Of a DNA stretch of 64,000 nucleotides, positions 37,253 to 46,761 are shown piece by piece. The notes under the pieces are model-generated. The model saw only the letters and a program-made list of their open reading frames with translations. It ran no database searches and was not told where the DNA came from. The stretch comes from an uncultured Paracoccaceae bacterium. GTDB taxonomy: Bacteria > Pseudomonadota > Alphaproteobacteria > Rhodobacterales > Rhodobacteraceae. The first letter of the stretch is position 1. The number at the start of each line of letters is the position of its first letter. The position numbers were made by a program, and so were the translations under genes. Location of the stretch: positions 149,096 to 213,095 of the forward strand of contig CANMUM010000003.1 in NCBI GenBank assembly GCA_947501025.1. The letters are read 5' to 3'.

Positions 37253-38080
37253 ATGCGTATAGGTCTCGTTCAAAGCAATACAGGTCGATCTGCTGATGAA
37301 AATATTCAAGAGCTTGACCTATTGTTTTCACCCTTAAAAAATGCAGATGTTATCGTAACGCCCGAATGCACAAATATCATGGGGTACACCGCAAAAACCG
37401 ATAAGCTTTCAAGCGCGGCGGATGACAAGGTCGTCCAGTTCATTTGTAATTGGGCGCGAGAAAACTCCACATATGTGATTATAGGCTCGGCGATCATCCT
37501 CAATGAGGCAGGTAAGCCCGTTAATCGCCAATTGGTTGTCGATCCACAAGGATCAATCATTTCGCATTACGACAAAATCCATATGTTTGATGTCAATTTG
37601 CCCAATGGCGAAATATTTCGAGAAAGCGATAGGACGATAGCTGGAAGGGAAGCTGTCATTACAAACATCCTCGATCAAAAATTTGGCCATTCAATTTGCT
37701 TTGATCTGAGGTTCCCTTCATTATTTTCTGCCCTATCCCAAGCCGGCGCTGAAATATTGGTCGTGCCAGCCGCATTTACACAATCCACAGGACGGGCGCA
37801 TTGGGAAATTTTGCTTCGTGCCCGCGCCATTGAAAATGGTGCATATGTCATTGCGCCCGCTCAAACTGGCGCATATCGGCATAGCGATGGAACAACACGC
37901 CATTGCTGGGGGCATTCATTGGTTGTATCACCTTGGGGCGAGGTTCTTGCCAATCTGGGAACTGAGCCAAATTCACAGATCATAGAGATAGATCTGGAAC
38001 GCGTTTCTCAGGCGCGTAGTGATATCCCAATTATAAAATCTGCACAGAAAATCGCAAAGCCAAGAATTGTAAAGCCATGA
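37253..38080 (+). CDS. carbon-nitrogen hydrolase (nitrilase superfamily, Nit1/deaminated-glutathione amidase-like)
   Basis: The 275-residue protein has the nitrilase triad: E38 (VTPECTN), K108 (YDKIHMFDV) and C149 (SICFDLRFP). The sequence around lysine and cysteine matches the Nit1 branch, which removes deaminated glutathione formed by aminotransferase side reactions. Its neighbour grxC also deals with glutathione, which fits. It overlaps the following marR gene by 4 nt. The substrate is inferred from the branch and context. Confidence 0.88.
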   Translation: MRIGLVQSNTGRSADENIQELDLLFSPLKNADVIVTPECTNIMGYTAKTDKLSSAADDKVVQFICNWARENSTYVIIGSAIILNEAGKPVNRQLVVDPQGSIISHYDKIHMFDVNLPNGEIFRESDRTIAGREAVITNILDQKFGHSICFDLRFPSLFSALSQAGAEILVVPAAFTQSTGRAHWEILLRARAIENGAYVIAPAQTGAYRHSDGTTRHCWGHSLVVSPWGEVLANLGTEPNSQIIEIDLERVSQARSDIPIIKSAQKIAKPRIVKP

Positions 38081-38502
38081 AAAACGATCTTGCCATTGCC
38101 ATATTCTCGGAAGTTCTTGCCATTGATCAACGCTTGCGTACACGGCTAAGCAAAGCATTGCCAAAGGGGTTGGAGCTATCACATTTTTCGGTTCTTAATC
38201 ATCTATTTGCAACTACAACAGAATGCACACCTGCAAGCTTGGCCACCTCACTTCATGTCTCGCGCGGTGCTATAAGCAACACATTAACGCGCCTTGAAAA
38301 AAATGGTTATATCCATATTCGTGGTGACTGGGATGATGCCCGAAAGAAATACATAACACTGAGTGCAGCAGGCAAACTCGCGCGCGAAATGGCAATAAAA
38401 GCGGTCGATCCCGTATTTAATGAGTTCACAGATAGTAAGCAGCCCGAACAGCTTAAAGAGATTTTGTCGTCTTTGAGGAGCTTGCGTCAGGACTTGGGTT
38501 AA
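38077..38502 (+). CDS. MarR-family transcriptional regulator
   Basis: The 141-residue protein has a MarR winged helix (TPASLATSLHVSRGAISNTLTRLEKNGYI, then DWDDARKKYITLSAAGK). Ligand and targets are unknown. It overlaps the nitrilase gene by 4 nt, so it is the last gene of the comF-grxC-nitrilase run. Its last 50 nt overlap the convergent ubiG 3' end. In related genomes a DUF1178 gene often holds this place; that is from memory. Confidence 0.88.
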   Translation: MKNDLAIAIFSEVLAIDQRLRTRLSKALPKGLELSHFSVLNHLFATTTECTPASLATSLHVSRGAISNTLTRLEKNGYIHIRGDWDDARKKYITLSAAGKLAREMAIKAVDPVFNEFTDSKQPEQLKEILSSLRSLRQDLG

Positions 38503-39226
38503 TCGCACTGATTGCGTAATTGATAGACATATCTTTATGCGACAATGACCAATTATTTTTGATCGGGTTAAACACCATCCCGCAGCGATCCTTAACTTCA
38601 AAACCTGCAATTTCAGCCATATCTCGTAACTCATCGGGGGTAATAAATTTATTCCAATCATGCGTGCCTTTGGGCAACCAACGCAAAATTTGTTCGGCTG
38701 CGACAATCGCGGCAAGATAGCTCTTTGTGTTTCGGTTAAGCGTTGACATGATCATGATTCCATTGGGCTTTAAAAGTCCTCGTAATGTTTCCATGAAGAA
38801 TGGCGGCTGCGCCACATGCTCCACAATTTCCATCGCGAGAACCACGTCATATGTCTGACCGCTTTTTGCCAAATCTTCGGCCAAAATATTTTGATAATCA
38901 ATATCAAGCCTGGATGATTTGGCATGCAATCCCGCGACTTCAATATTTGTTGGGGCCGCATCAATGCCCGTCACCTTGGCGCCCAACCGCGTTAAAGGCT
39001 CACAAAGCAATCCGCCGCCACATCCCACATCAACTATGGACAATCCTTCAAGAGCATTTAGCGATTTTGGATCTTTATTAAAATGCCATGTCATTTGCTC
39101 AATAATATACCCCAAGCGCACGGGATTCATTTTATGAAGCGGTTTGAATTTTCCATTTGGATCCCACCATTCGCGCGCCATCGCTTCGAATTTTGCGACT
39201 TCGTGATCATCAAAACTGGTCTTCAT
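38453..39226 (-). CDS. ubiG: ubiquinone biosynthesis O-methyltransferase
   Basis: UbiG performs both O-methylations of ubiquinone synthesis. The 257-residue protein has the SAM motif IVDVGCGGGLLCEPLTRLGA, VTGIDAAPTNIEVA, the post-II motif YDVVLAMEIVEHV and the family block GTHDWNKFITPDELRDM. The N-terminus KFEAMAREWWDPNGKFKPLHKMNP is diagnostic. The upstream ribosome-binding site is weak. The 3' end is antisense to the last 50 nt of marR. Confidence 0.96.
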   Translation of the reverse strand: MKTSFDDHEVAKFEAMAREWWDPNGKFKPLHKMNPVRLGYIIEQMTWHFNKDPKSLNALEGLSIVDVGCGGGLLCEPLTRLGAKVTGIDAAPTNIEVAGLHAKSSRLDIDYQNILAEDLAKSGQTYDVVLAMEIVEHVAQPPFFMETLRGLLKPNGIMIMSTLNRNTKSYLAAIVAAEQILRWLPKGTHDWNKFITPDELRDMAEIAGFEVKDRCGMVFNPIKNNWSLSHKDMSINYAISAINPSPDASSSKTTKSL

Positions 39227-39256
39227 AATGCGAACTTTCTTAGCTAGGTCTTATAT

Positions 39257-39286
39257 AAAAAAACCGCCCACAATATGCGAGCGGTT
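39257..39286 (-). terminator. terminator downstream of the Bax inhibitor-1 gene
   Basis: A 6-bp stem AACCGC (39262-39267) / GCGGTT (39281-39286) with a 13-nt loop is followed on the minus strand by seven Ts. It lies 26 nt beyond the stop of the leftward gene. Confidence 0.6.
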
Positions 39287-39311
39287 AATTTTATATTTTT
39301 TGATACTCGCC

Positions 39312-40028
39312 TTAGTCTTGGCTGCCCATGAAGTGCAACAAGAATTGGAACATGTTCAAGAAATCGAGGTAAAGTTGTAATGCACCATAAATTGCAAGCT
39401 TACCATGAGCCTCAATACCAGAAGCATAACGGGCTTGGAGGAATTGGTTTTTGATATTTTGCGTGTCGTATGCTGTTAGGCCCGCAAAGATCAAAACGCC
39501 GATTGCAGAAATTGCAAATTGTAGGCCACTTGAGGCAAGGAAGATGTTCACGATGCTGGCAATGATCAAGCCGATAACCCCCATGATCAAGAAACCGCCC
39601 CAAGCTGAAATATCGCGCTTGGTTGTGTAGCCGTAAAGACTTAGACCACCAAATGCCACGGCGGTTGTAAGGAATGTCGTTCCGATAGAGCCTATATTAT
39701 AGACAACAAATATATATGAAAGCGAAAGGCCGATTGCTGCGGCAAATGTGTAGAAAAACGCTGTTGCTCCTGCAACGCTCATTTTATTTACCATTGCGCC
39801 GAAAGCGAAGACCATTGCAAGCGGTGCGAACATGACAACATAACGAAGCATACCTGAGTTAATTGTATAAACCAACGACGAATTGCCTACGAGATAGGCA
39901 ACAATGCCCGAAATAACCATGGCAGTGCCCATAAGGCCGTAAACTTTTTGCATATGCGTGCGCAGACCAGCGTCTATATTTGCATCCGCCCTATTAATCG
40001 TTTGACTTGTGGTATTGTAGTCACTCAT
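39312..40028 (-). CDS. Bax inhibitor-1 / YccA family membrane protein
   Basis: The 238-residue protein has seven predicted transmembrane helices and the BI-1 signatures LRTHMQKVYGLMGTAM and GLTAYDTQNIKNQF, ending with the acidic-lined segment LYLDFLNMFQFLLHFMG. Bacterial members are linked to FtsH and to calcium or proton leak. The start ATG at 40028 has GGAG 6 nt upstream, so an ATG four codons earlier is rejected. Upstream on the same strand is the orphan permease. Confidence 0.92.
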   Translation of the reverse strand: MSDYNTTSQTINRADANIDAGLRTHMQKVYGLMGTAMVISGIVAYLVGNSSLVYTINSGMLRYVVMFAPLAMVFAFGAMVNKMSVAGATAFFYTFAAAIGLSLSYIFVVYNIGSIGTTFLTTAVAFGGLSLYGYTTKRDISAWGGFLIMGVIGLIIASIVNIFLASSGLQFAISAIGVLIFAGLTAYDTQNIKNQFLQARYASGIEAHGKLAIYGALQLYLDFLNMFQFLLHFMGSQD

Positions 40029-40110
40029 TTTCATCTCCATCGTTATGAATTAAATCTCTCTGCTTTCAATATGGGTAGGTTTCAGTTCAATTTCAAGAAA
40101 AATCAGCCGT

Positions 40111-42372
40111 TTACTTGTATCTTTCCATATAAACTTCTCTAAAATACTGAACAATTGCTACAAATGTGAAAATTATGAGCGTAAATAAGCCTACACCAAG
40201 CCAAACATTTTGGTTCAATTGCATTGTCGAGCCTCCGACATGGGCACCAAAGCCAAAGTAGATGATAAGCATTAGGATCATCATTGAAGCTATATAAAAA
40301 CCGATAGCGCTCAGTACAACAAATCCCAATTGTTTCATGTAATCTTGCCTTATCAAGCGATCCTTACACCATTTTGGAAAGTAATCAATTTTTGGCAATA
40401 AAAACCCTGCTACAAACGCAAGAAACAACACGACCGATGCAAGCGCCGATGAAAATTTTGATAACCAAATATCAACTTTGCCTTGAATCAATTGATTGGC
40501 CCAAATATCTGATTTATTCGAATGCAGCATTGCCTCTGGTATTTGCGCAGATATTTTCTGAACGATGGCTTTCAAGTCAGCTTTCTCGATGTCTAAGGTT
40601 ACGTAATGGGTAGACGGAAAAGCATTAAGAATATTTGAACTTGCGTATATTTTTGCAAACTTCCCACCAATATTATTCTGTGCTGTGAAAGTTGCACCCA
40701 AAATAGCAATCGTCTCAGACCCATTTACAAATAGCTTAATTTGATCACCTATCTTTAAGCCCAAATTTTGTGCAAAGGATTCTTCCATGGCAATATAGTT
40801 TTCAATGCTAAACGCATCCCACCAATCTCCATTTTCAATAACTAAATGAGGTTCGGCTCGATCCGCAACTGTCATCCACAAGATATTTTCTTGAGGAACT
40901 GCAAAATTGCTTTTGATAGCATGACCATTTACAGCGCTAATTTGACCGATGATAAGTTTTTTAGGGCTCGGGGCGGCTAAGCCCTCCAATTCAAAAATTG
41001 AGGATATTTGTTCAAGACCTTTTTCACTAAGGTCTGAAACCGTCAGCAAGGGTGAGCCTATTTTTCGCTGCGAAAGTTGATTGGCTCCATGAATTAAGAA
41101 GCCAATCGTTACACTGCAAAGACAAATTACGGCAATCCCAGTCAATCTGCGCCCAGTTAGATATTCCTTTAGGCCGTCTGGAAAAGACATTTTAGTGTCA
41201 AAAAAGATGGCAATAATTATGAAACTCACAAATGTAATATATGGGACCAATAATGATGTTGAGAATTGTGTTTGTAACAAAAAAAGGCCCATTATGAGTA
41301 GAAATTGACAAGCCCATGAGTAAGCCTTCGACTTCATTACAGGTTTGAAATATACATCAATAAAAACAATCAATACAATGAACAGGAAATATATAAAGCT
41401 CACGACAAAAGCGAATGTTGAAACAGTGGTTCCGAAATAAACTTGCAAGAAAGTTGAAATACAGAAAACCGAAATTGAAGCAATTATCAATAATATAACC
41501 AATTTCCACAATGGATGATCCATTGAGAGTTTTTGAATCGGTTGAGTGAACCCAAGTTGAGCCCATCCGATACCAACATATAAAAGTAAGGTGCTACAGA
41601 TCAGAACCAATGCCATGATAATTTCGGGCAATAACTGCAAATCACGAACAAGATGTTCACTCTGGATATTATGCAAACCTTTTTTCTGAAACGAAACATC
41701 CAACGGACTCATATTATTTCTTAAATACTCCTCTAGGGAATCCGTATCTTCTAAAGCTTTAATATAAAGTGTATTTAAGTAGTTTGGATCTGCAGCCTTA
41801 AAATTTTCAATACTGTTTAAATCATTCAACAAAACATTTGGCGGCATCAGACCGTTAATAAAAGAGCCTGCCGGTTGACCTATTAGCTCACCTGCATAAA
41901 CATACTCACCAGATGCCATTTTAAAACGATCACCAATTTTTAATCCAAGTTCTAACGCGAAAATAGGCGAGATTAATGCTTCTCCTGTTGCCAATGTCAA
42001 ATTTTGACCATCCTTGATCCAATCCGAAATTGGATAATCTTTGCTGGTAGCAATGACCTTTGCTGTAGCTACGCGAAAATCACCATCAACTTCGTGCTTA
42101 ATGTTTAACATGAACAAATGTGTTTGGGATTGAATGCGCCCCACATCGGAAATTAATTGGCGCTCATCATGGGTGAATTTGCGTCCAACAACAGCCACAG
42201 CGGCATCAACTTTGATAACTTCGCTTGAAAAGCTATTGATGAGATTAAGTGAAATAGCTTGCGTGAAGTTTGCGAAGAATAATACACAAAAAATAGAAAT
42301 GAAAAGCGCAATGTCTTTAATCGAATTCAAATTAAAAATTGTCAAAAATTTTTGTTGAGCATTTGATATCAT
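40111..42372 (-). CDS. divergent FtsX-like (YbbP-type) ABC transporter permease without a partner ATPase
   Basis: The 753-residue protein has about ten hydrophobic segments in the YbbP pattern: one near the N-terminus, a large extracytoplasmic domain, a central block of six, a second such domain, and three at the C-terminus. Each large domain carries the MacB/YbbP-type phrase LGLKIGDRFKM and LGLKIGDQIKLFVNG, a clear internal duplication. YbbP-type permeases normally work with a YbbA ATPase beside a lysophospholipase-like esterase; neither is found here. The ATG at 42372 forms ATGA with the stop of the upstream gene, so that start is used. The gene looks more AT-rich than its neighbours. Function unknown. 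Confidence 0.75.
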   Translation of the reverse strand: MISNAQQKFLTIFNLNSIKDIALFISIFCVLFFANFTQAISLNLINSFSSEVIKVDAAVAVVGRKFTHDERQLISDVGRIQSQTHLFMLNIKHEVDGDFRVATAKVIATSKDYPISDWIKDGQNLTLATGEALISPIFALELGLKIGDRFKMASGEYVYAGELIGQPAGSFINGLMPPNVLLNDLNSIENFKAADPNYLNTLYIKALEDTDSLEEYLRNNMSPLDVSFQKKGLHNIQSEHLVRDLQLLPEIIMALVLICSTLLLYVGIGWAQLGFTQPIQKLSMDHPLWKLVILLIIASISVFCISTFLQVYFGTTVSTFAFVVSFIYFLFIVLIVFIDVYFKPVMKSKAYSWACQFLLIMGLFLLQTQFSTSLLVPYITFVSFIIIAIFFDTKMSFPDGLKEYLTGRRLTGIAVICLCSVTIGFLIHGANQLSQRKIGSPLLTVSDLSEKGLEQISSIFELEGLAAPSPKKLIIGQISAVNGHAIKSNFAVPQENILWMTVADRAEPHLVIENGDWWDAFSIENYIAMEESFAQNLGLKIGDQIKLFVNGSETIAILGATFTAQNNIGGKFAKIYASSNILNAFPSTHYVTLDIEKADLKAIVQKISAQIPEAMLHSNKSDIWANQLIQGKVDIWLSKFSSALASVVLFLAFVAGFLLPKIDYFPKWCKDRLIRQDYMKQLGFVVLSAIGFYIASMMILMLIIYFGFGAHVGGSTMQLNQNVWLGVGLFTLIIFTFVAIVQYFREVYMERYK

Positions 42373-42977
42373 AAGGTCATTTTTGATTGAATCCAAATCA
42401 TAGGTTTGGTGATTTTAATTTGGCGAACCTTAGGATCAGCAAAAACAAAATCCATCCACCCACGTGTAGCCGTTTCCCATAAATTCTTTTGATCATCCAT
42501 ATTGAAAGATGCTTGCATGCGCTTTTCATAATAACTCGCAGCGCAAGTTTGCTTTGCGTTCTTCTTACCCTTGATAAGTGTCAAACTGCCAAACATATTT
42601 ATCTGTTCTTTTTGTTTTTTTCCAATTTGACATTTGTCAAAACCAAATGAAATGATATTTTGATCACCATATTCTAACAAAATCTGATCATTGATTGCCC
42701 ATGAAATCGAAAAAAATTCTCCAATATTTGTTGGAAGAGAAAACGTAAACTCACCTAATGCTTCATTAAAAGAAAAGCCTACTTTTTTTTCTTGATTGCC
42801 CCAATGTACAGTCATAAAGCGTGCAATCTTATCGCCACTGCTCAGCTCAGTTTCCTTCGTAACTTTTTCAAATACTCTCAGAAAATTTGTACGTGAGGGA
42901 ATATTCTCGCCGAACTCAGGGAATTTTGGGTTTTGAACAGGCAGCTTTTCAACGGCAATATCGGTTATTTTATTCAT
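42369..42977 (-). CDS. hypothetical protein co-translated with the orphan permease
   Basis: I do not recognise this 202-residue protein. It has no signal peptide or membrane helix. The N-terminal 60 residues are charged (MNKITDIAVEKLPVQNPKFP); the middle is rich in beta-type strands (KVGFSFNEALGEFTFSLPTNIGEFF); the C-terminus includes WETATRGWMDFVF. Two cysteines occur, C115 and C144. AGAGG precedes the ATG at a long spacing of about 11 nt. Its stop overlaps the permease start by 4 nt, so it may be a cytoplasmic partner or regulator of the permease. It does not contain a Walker A motif, so it is not the missing ATPase. Confidence 0.65.
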   Translation of the reverse strand: MNKITDIAVEKLPVQNPKFPEFGENIPSRTNFLRVFEKVTKETELSSGDKIARFMTVHWGNQEKKVGFSFNEALGEFTFSLPTNIGEFFSISWAINDQILLEYGDQNIISFGFDKCQIGKKQKEQINMFGSLTLIKGKKNAKQTCAASYYEKRMQASFNMDDQKNLWETATRGWMDFVFADPKVRQIKITKPMIWIQSKMTL

Positions 42978-43049
42978 TAAATACCGAACCTCTCACATTC
43001 ACGACCAAAGACAATTATAAGCGGCATTTTTCAGCCCCACTTCATTATA

Positions 43050-44795
43050 TCATAGATCTGCGTATATATGCTTCTCTTTTTTGGCTCCTGGATGTGTCAC
43101 AGCACCAAGGCGTGTTGACCCAACTTGTTGGGCATATTTCCAAAGCGCACCCGATGCGTAAATTGTCTCGCGCGGGCCCTTCCAGTTTTCCTTGCGTTTT
43201 TCCATCGTAGCATCATCAACAGCTATAGAAAGTTCACCAGATATTGCATCAATAGTAATCACGTCGCCATCTTCAATAAGCGCAATCGGCCCGCAATGAG
43301 CAGCTTCTGGCCCCACATGACCAACACAGAACCCACGTGTCGCACCTGAGAAGCGACCATCCGTAATGAGCGCAACCTTCTTACCCATGCCTTGGCCTGA
43401 AAGCGCCGCCGTTGTTGCGAGCATCTCACGCATCCCAGGCCCACCAGCTGGTCCCTCATTGCGAATAACCAGAACTTCGCCTTCTTTATAAGTGCGCTTT
43501 TGAACCGCTTCAAATGCATCTTCTTCACATTCAAACACACGTGCAGGGCCTGTGAAAATCTGCTCTTCGGCTGACATTCCCGCAACTTTAACGATCGCAC
43601 CTTCTGGAGCCAAATTGCCCTTCAGGCCAACAACACCACCTGTTTTTGAAATTGGGGTAGAGACAGAATGGATCACCTTACCATCAACTTCACGCGTGAT
43701 CTGGTCAAGCTCTTCGCCGATGCTGTTACCAGATGCGGTCATACAATCATCATAAATCAAGCCCGCTTTGCGCAATTCACGCAACACAACGGGAACCCCG
43801 CCCGCCTCATAAAGATCTTTCGCCACATAATCACCACCTGGTTTGAGATTTACAAAATACGGCGTTTCTTTGAAAATATCACAGACATCAAAGAGATCAA
43901 AATCGATACCTGCCTCATGGGCGATCGCTGGCAAGTGAAGCCCCGCATTTGTTGATCCACCCGTACAAGCCACAACACGCGCAGCGTTGATAAGCGACTC
44001 GCGTGTAACGATATCACGTGCACGAATATTTTTCGCAAGCAAGTTCATAACAGCTTGGCCAGAGGCATCACCATATTGGTCGCGGCTTTCATATGGTGCA
44101 GGAATGCCTGATGAATTCATCAATGCAAGACCAATTGCTTCAGAAACACAAGCCATTGTATTGGCTGTAAATTGACCACCACATGCACCAGCCGAAGGAC
44201 ACGCTACGGCCTCAAGTTTCTCAAGTTCGCAAGTTGAAAGATTACCAGCCTGATGCTGACCAACGGCTTCAAATACATCTTGAACCGTGACGTCCTTGCC
44301 TTCATGGCGACCTGGCAAAATTGACCCACCATAAATAAACACAGAGGGCACATTCAAACGGATCATCGCCATCATCATTCCCGGCAATGATTTGTCACAA
44401 CCCGCAAGACCTACAATGGCGTCATAGGCATGTCCACGCATTGTCAGCTCAACTGTATCGGCAATCGCCTCACGAGAAGCAAGTGATGAGCGCATACCTT
44501 CATGACCCATAGCAATACCATCCGTAACAGTAATTGTGGTAAATTCACGCGGCGTTCCGCGAGCAACCTTAACGCCCTGCTTCACAGATTGAGCTTGGCG
44601 GTTAAGTGCAATATTACAAGGGGCAGCTTCATTCCAACAGGTCGCAACACCAACAAGTGGCTGATGAATTTCTTCCTCTGAGAGACCCATCGCATATAAA
44701 TATGAGCGATGCGGCGCGCGCGCAGGACCTTCCGTCACATGACGTGATGGCAAGCGTGATTTGTCAAATTGCGATGTGTTTGGTTTATCAGCCAT
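43050..44795 (-). CDS. ilvD: dihydroxy-acid dehydratase
   Basis: IlvD, an iron-sulfur enzyme, makes the 2-oxoacid precursors of valine and isoleucine. The 581-residue protein shows [14 protein letters not shown], the cluster cysteines in [14 protein letters not shown] and [15 protein letters not shown], and the C-terminal [20 protein letters not shown]. The ATG at 44795 has GAGGAA 6-7 nt upstream; an extension to 44852 adds an unrelated segment and is not used. Downstream on the same strand are the unknown gene and permease, after 72 nt. Confidence 0.96.
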   Translation of the reverse strand: MADKPNTSQFDKSRLPSRHVTEGPARAPHRSYLYAMGLSEEEIHQPLVGVATCWNEAAPCNIALNRQAQSVKQGVKVARGTPREFTTITVTDGIAMGHEGMRSSLASREAIADTVELTMRGHAYDAIVGLAGCDKSLPGMMMAMIRLNVPSVFIYGGSILPGRHEGKDVTVQDVFEAVGQHQAGNLSTCELEKLEAVACPSAGACGGQFTANTMACVSEAIGLALMNSSGIPAPYESRDQYGDASGQAVMNLLAKNIRARDIVTRESLINAARVVACTGGSTNAGLHLPAIAHEAGIDFDLFDVCDIFKETPYFVNLKPGGDYVAKDLYEAGGVPVVLRELRKAGLIYDDCMTASGNSIGEELDQITREVDGKVIHSVSTPISKTGGVVGLKGNLAPEGAIVKVAGMSAEEQIFTGPARVFECEEDAFEAVQKRTYKEGEVLVIRNEGPAGGPGMREMLATTAALSGQGMGKKVALITDGRFSGATRGFCVGHVGPEAAHCGPIALIEDGDVITIDAISGELSIAVDDATMEKRKENWKGPRETIYASGALWKYAQQVGSTRLGAVTHPGAKKEKHIYADL

Positions 44796-44917
44796 GGTGT
44801 TCCTCAAAAATATTGTTCCTATATGAATAGAAAAATGCACGCGCACACGCAAGAGCTTTGAAGCTTTTCTTTTGTGGAATTATTGATTAAAGTTTCTGAG
44901 ATATATAGGAAAAACTC

Positions 44918-45784
44918 ATGCAAATAGACCTTGAGATACTGGGAAATCGCTCCAAAAGCTGGCTTTATTATCTCCTCGGGTTGATTTTTATAACCATAAC
45001 ATTTCTTGCCCTGACTATAGCTTATCTTCCTTTCGTGATTTACGTCATTGGAATTCCAAATTACGAAATCAACAGCACCCAATCTCCGCGGGCGCTTTTT
45101 TGGCTATTGCTATCGGTTGCACTGTTCATTGTGCCTATTTGGGTTTGGACAAGGTTTATCCATAAACGTAGCCTCTCTTCACTCATTTCACCACATGGCC
45201 ATGGCGCAATAAGCGCGCTAAAAATGGCATCGATTTTTTTTGGAGCATATTTTTTCCTTGCGGAGATCACTGCTCTTTTCATACCATTTATTGAAACAGA
45301 ATTCGTGTGGGAAGTTAGGCTTTGGTTCATATGGATCCTGCCCCTTACAATTGCAATCTTTTTACAAACAAGCGCCGAGGAAATCCTCTTTCGCGGATAT
45401 ATACAACAATATCTCGCGGCGCTGATACCTCACCGCGCAGTTTACTATACCATCCCAACATTCATTTGGATGCTGCTTCATTTTGGGAATATTGAAGGAT
45501 ATTACACAAACATCGCCGCACTTTTCTCAATCTTCGTCTTGGGCATCATTTTCGCAGATTGGGTGGATCGCACCAAATCCTTATGGGGCCCAATGATCGT
45601 GCATTTTCTTAATAATTTTGTATTGATATGTATTTTTGGGAATTCTTTAGAAAAATCCGATCTTCACATTTGGCGCAATAACTTTGACAGTCTATCAGAC
45701 CCAATGATTGCTATGCTCACCATCATCGGCTCAGCGCTTATGGCCATCACATATATAATCTTACGCCCGAAAATTCACGAATAG
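44918..45784 (+). CDS. CPBP-family intramembrane metalloprotease (CAAX/Abi)
   Basis: The 288-residue membrane protein has about eight hydrophobic segments and the CPBP motifs EEILFRGYIQQYL (motif 1), FIWMLLHFGNIEG (motif 2, histidine) and IVHFLNNF (motif 3). The family includes CAAX prenyl endopeptidases and bacteriocin immunity proteins; substrates in alphaproteobacteria are largely unknown. It lies between the divergent ilvD and accD, 68 nt before accD. Confidence 0.85.
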   Translation: MQIDLEILGNRSKSWLYYLLGLIFITITFLALTIAYLPFVIYVIGIPNYEINSTQSPRALFWLLLSVALFIVPIWVWTRFIHKRSLSSLISPHGHGAISALKMASIFFGAYFFLAEITALFIPFIETEFVWEVRLWFIWILPLTIAIFLQTSAEEILFRGYIQQYLAALIPHRAVYYTIPTFIWMLLHFGNIEGYYTNIAALFSIFVLGIIFADWVDRTKSLWGPMIVHFLNNFVLICIFGNSLEKSDLHIWRNNFDSLSDPMIAMLTIIGSALMAITYIILRPKIHE

Positions 45785-45852
45785 GCGTTTTGAATTTGCA
45801 ATTGTGAATGAAAATGAATAATTAGATAGCAACAAAAAGCAAAAGGCTATCT

Positions 45853-46761
45853 ATGAACTGGATTTCGAACTATGTCCGCCCGAAAATGGGCAACCTCTTT
45901 TCGCGTCGCGACACGCCAGAAAACCTTTGGCAAAAATGTCCCGAATGTAGCTCTATGCTCTTTCACCGTGAGGTTAAGGACAATCTGAATACGTGCCCCA
46001 ATTGCGATCACCATATGGCAATCAATGCAACTGAACGTGCGAAATCATTTTTTGATGGTGGTCTATTTACAAAAATTGCGGTTCCTGAGCCACTTGCCGA
46101 TCCTTTAAGCTTCAAAGATCAAAAACGATACCAAGACCGCATTAAAGATGCGCGCAAAAAAACGGGAACTGATGATGCGATGCTGATCGCCGAGGGTGAT
46201 CTCGATAAGCTTAGCGTTGTTGTTGCGATCCAAGATTTTACATTTATGGGTGGTTCGATGGGCATGTATGTTGGCAATGCGATTATCGCCGCAGCACAGA
46301 GCGCTGTTGAGAAGAAATCACCGCTTATTTTGTTTTCAGCAGCTGGGGGGGCACGTATGCAAGAAGGCATATTGGGACTTATGCAAATGCCTCGCTCAAC
46401 CATTGCGGTCGAAATGCTCAAAGAGGCAGCTCTCCCCTATATTGTTGTCCTGACGCATCCAACAACTGGTGGAGTTACCGCATCCTATGCCATGCTTGGT
46501 GATGTGCAAATTGCCGAGCCCAACGCACAAATTGGTTTCGCTGGTGCACGTGTTATTGAACAAACCATTCGCGAGACCCTTCCTGAAGGTTTCCAGCGTT
46601 CTGAATATCTGCTTGAACACGGCATGCTTGATCGTGTTACTCATCGCAAACATATGCGTGATGAAGTTTCCATTATCTTGCGTATGTTGATGAAGAAAGA
46701 CGCGCGGGTTTCGGGTGATCTACCCAAGCCTTCAGAAACAAACGACGAGACAACTGAATAA
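45853..46761 (+). CDS. accD: acetyl-CoA carboxylase carboxyltransferase subunit beta
   Basis: AccD with AccA transfers the carboxyl group from biotin to acetyl-CoA, committing carbon to fatty acids. The 302-residue protein has the N-terminal zinc ribbon C29, C32, C48, C51 and the crotonase-like core with FSAAGGARMQEGILGLMQM and TGGVTASYAMLGDVQIAEP. AAAAGG precedes the ATG. Its stop abuts the next ATG (TAAATG). In many alphaproteobacteria it follows trpFBA, but trpA here is at the other end of the window. Confidence 0.97.
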   Translation: MNWISNYVRPKMGNLFSRRDTPENLWQKCPECSSMLFHREVKDNLNTCPNCDHHMAINATERAKSFFDGGLFTKIAVPEPLADPLSFKDQKRYQDRIKDARKKTGTDDAMLIAEGDLDKLSVVVAIQDFTFMGGSMGMYVGNAIIAAAQSAVEKKSPLILFSAAGGARMQEGILGLMQMPRSTIAVEMLKEAALPYIVVLTHPTTGGVTASYAMLGDVQIAEPNAQIGFAGARVIEQTIRETLPEGFQRSEYLLEHGMLDRVTHRKHMRDEVSIILRMLMKKDARVSGDLPKPSETNDETTE

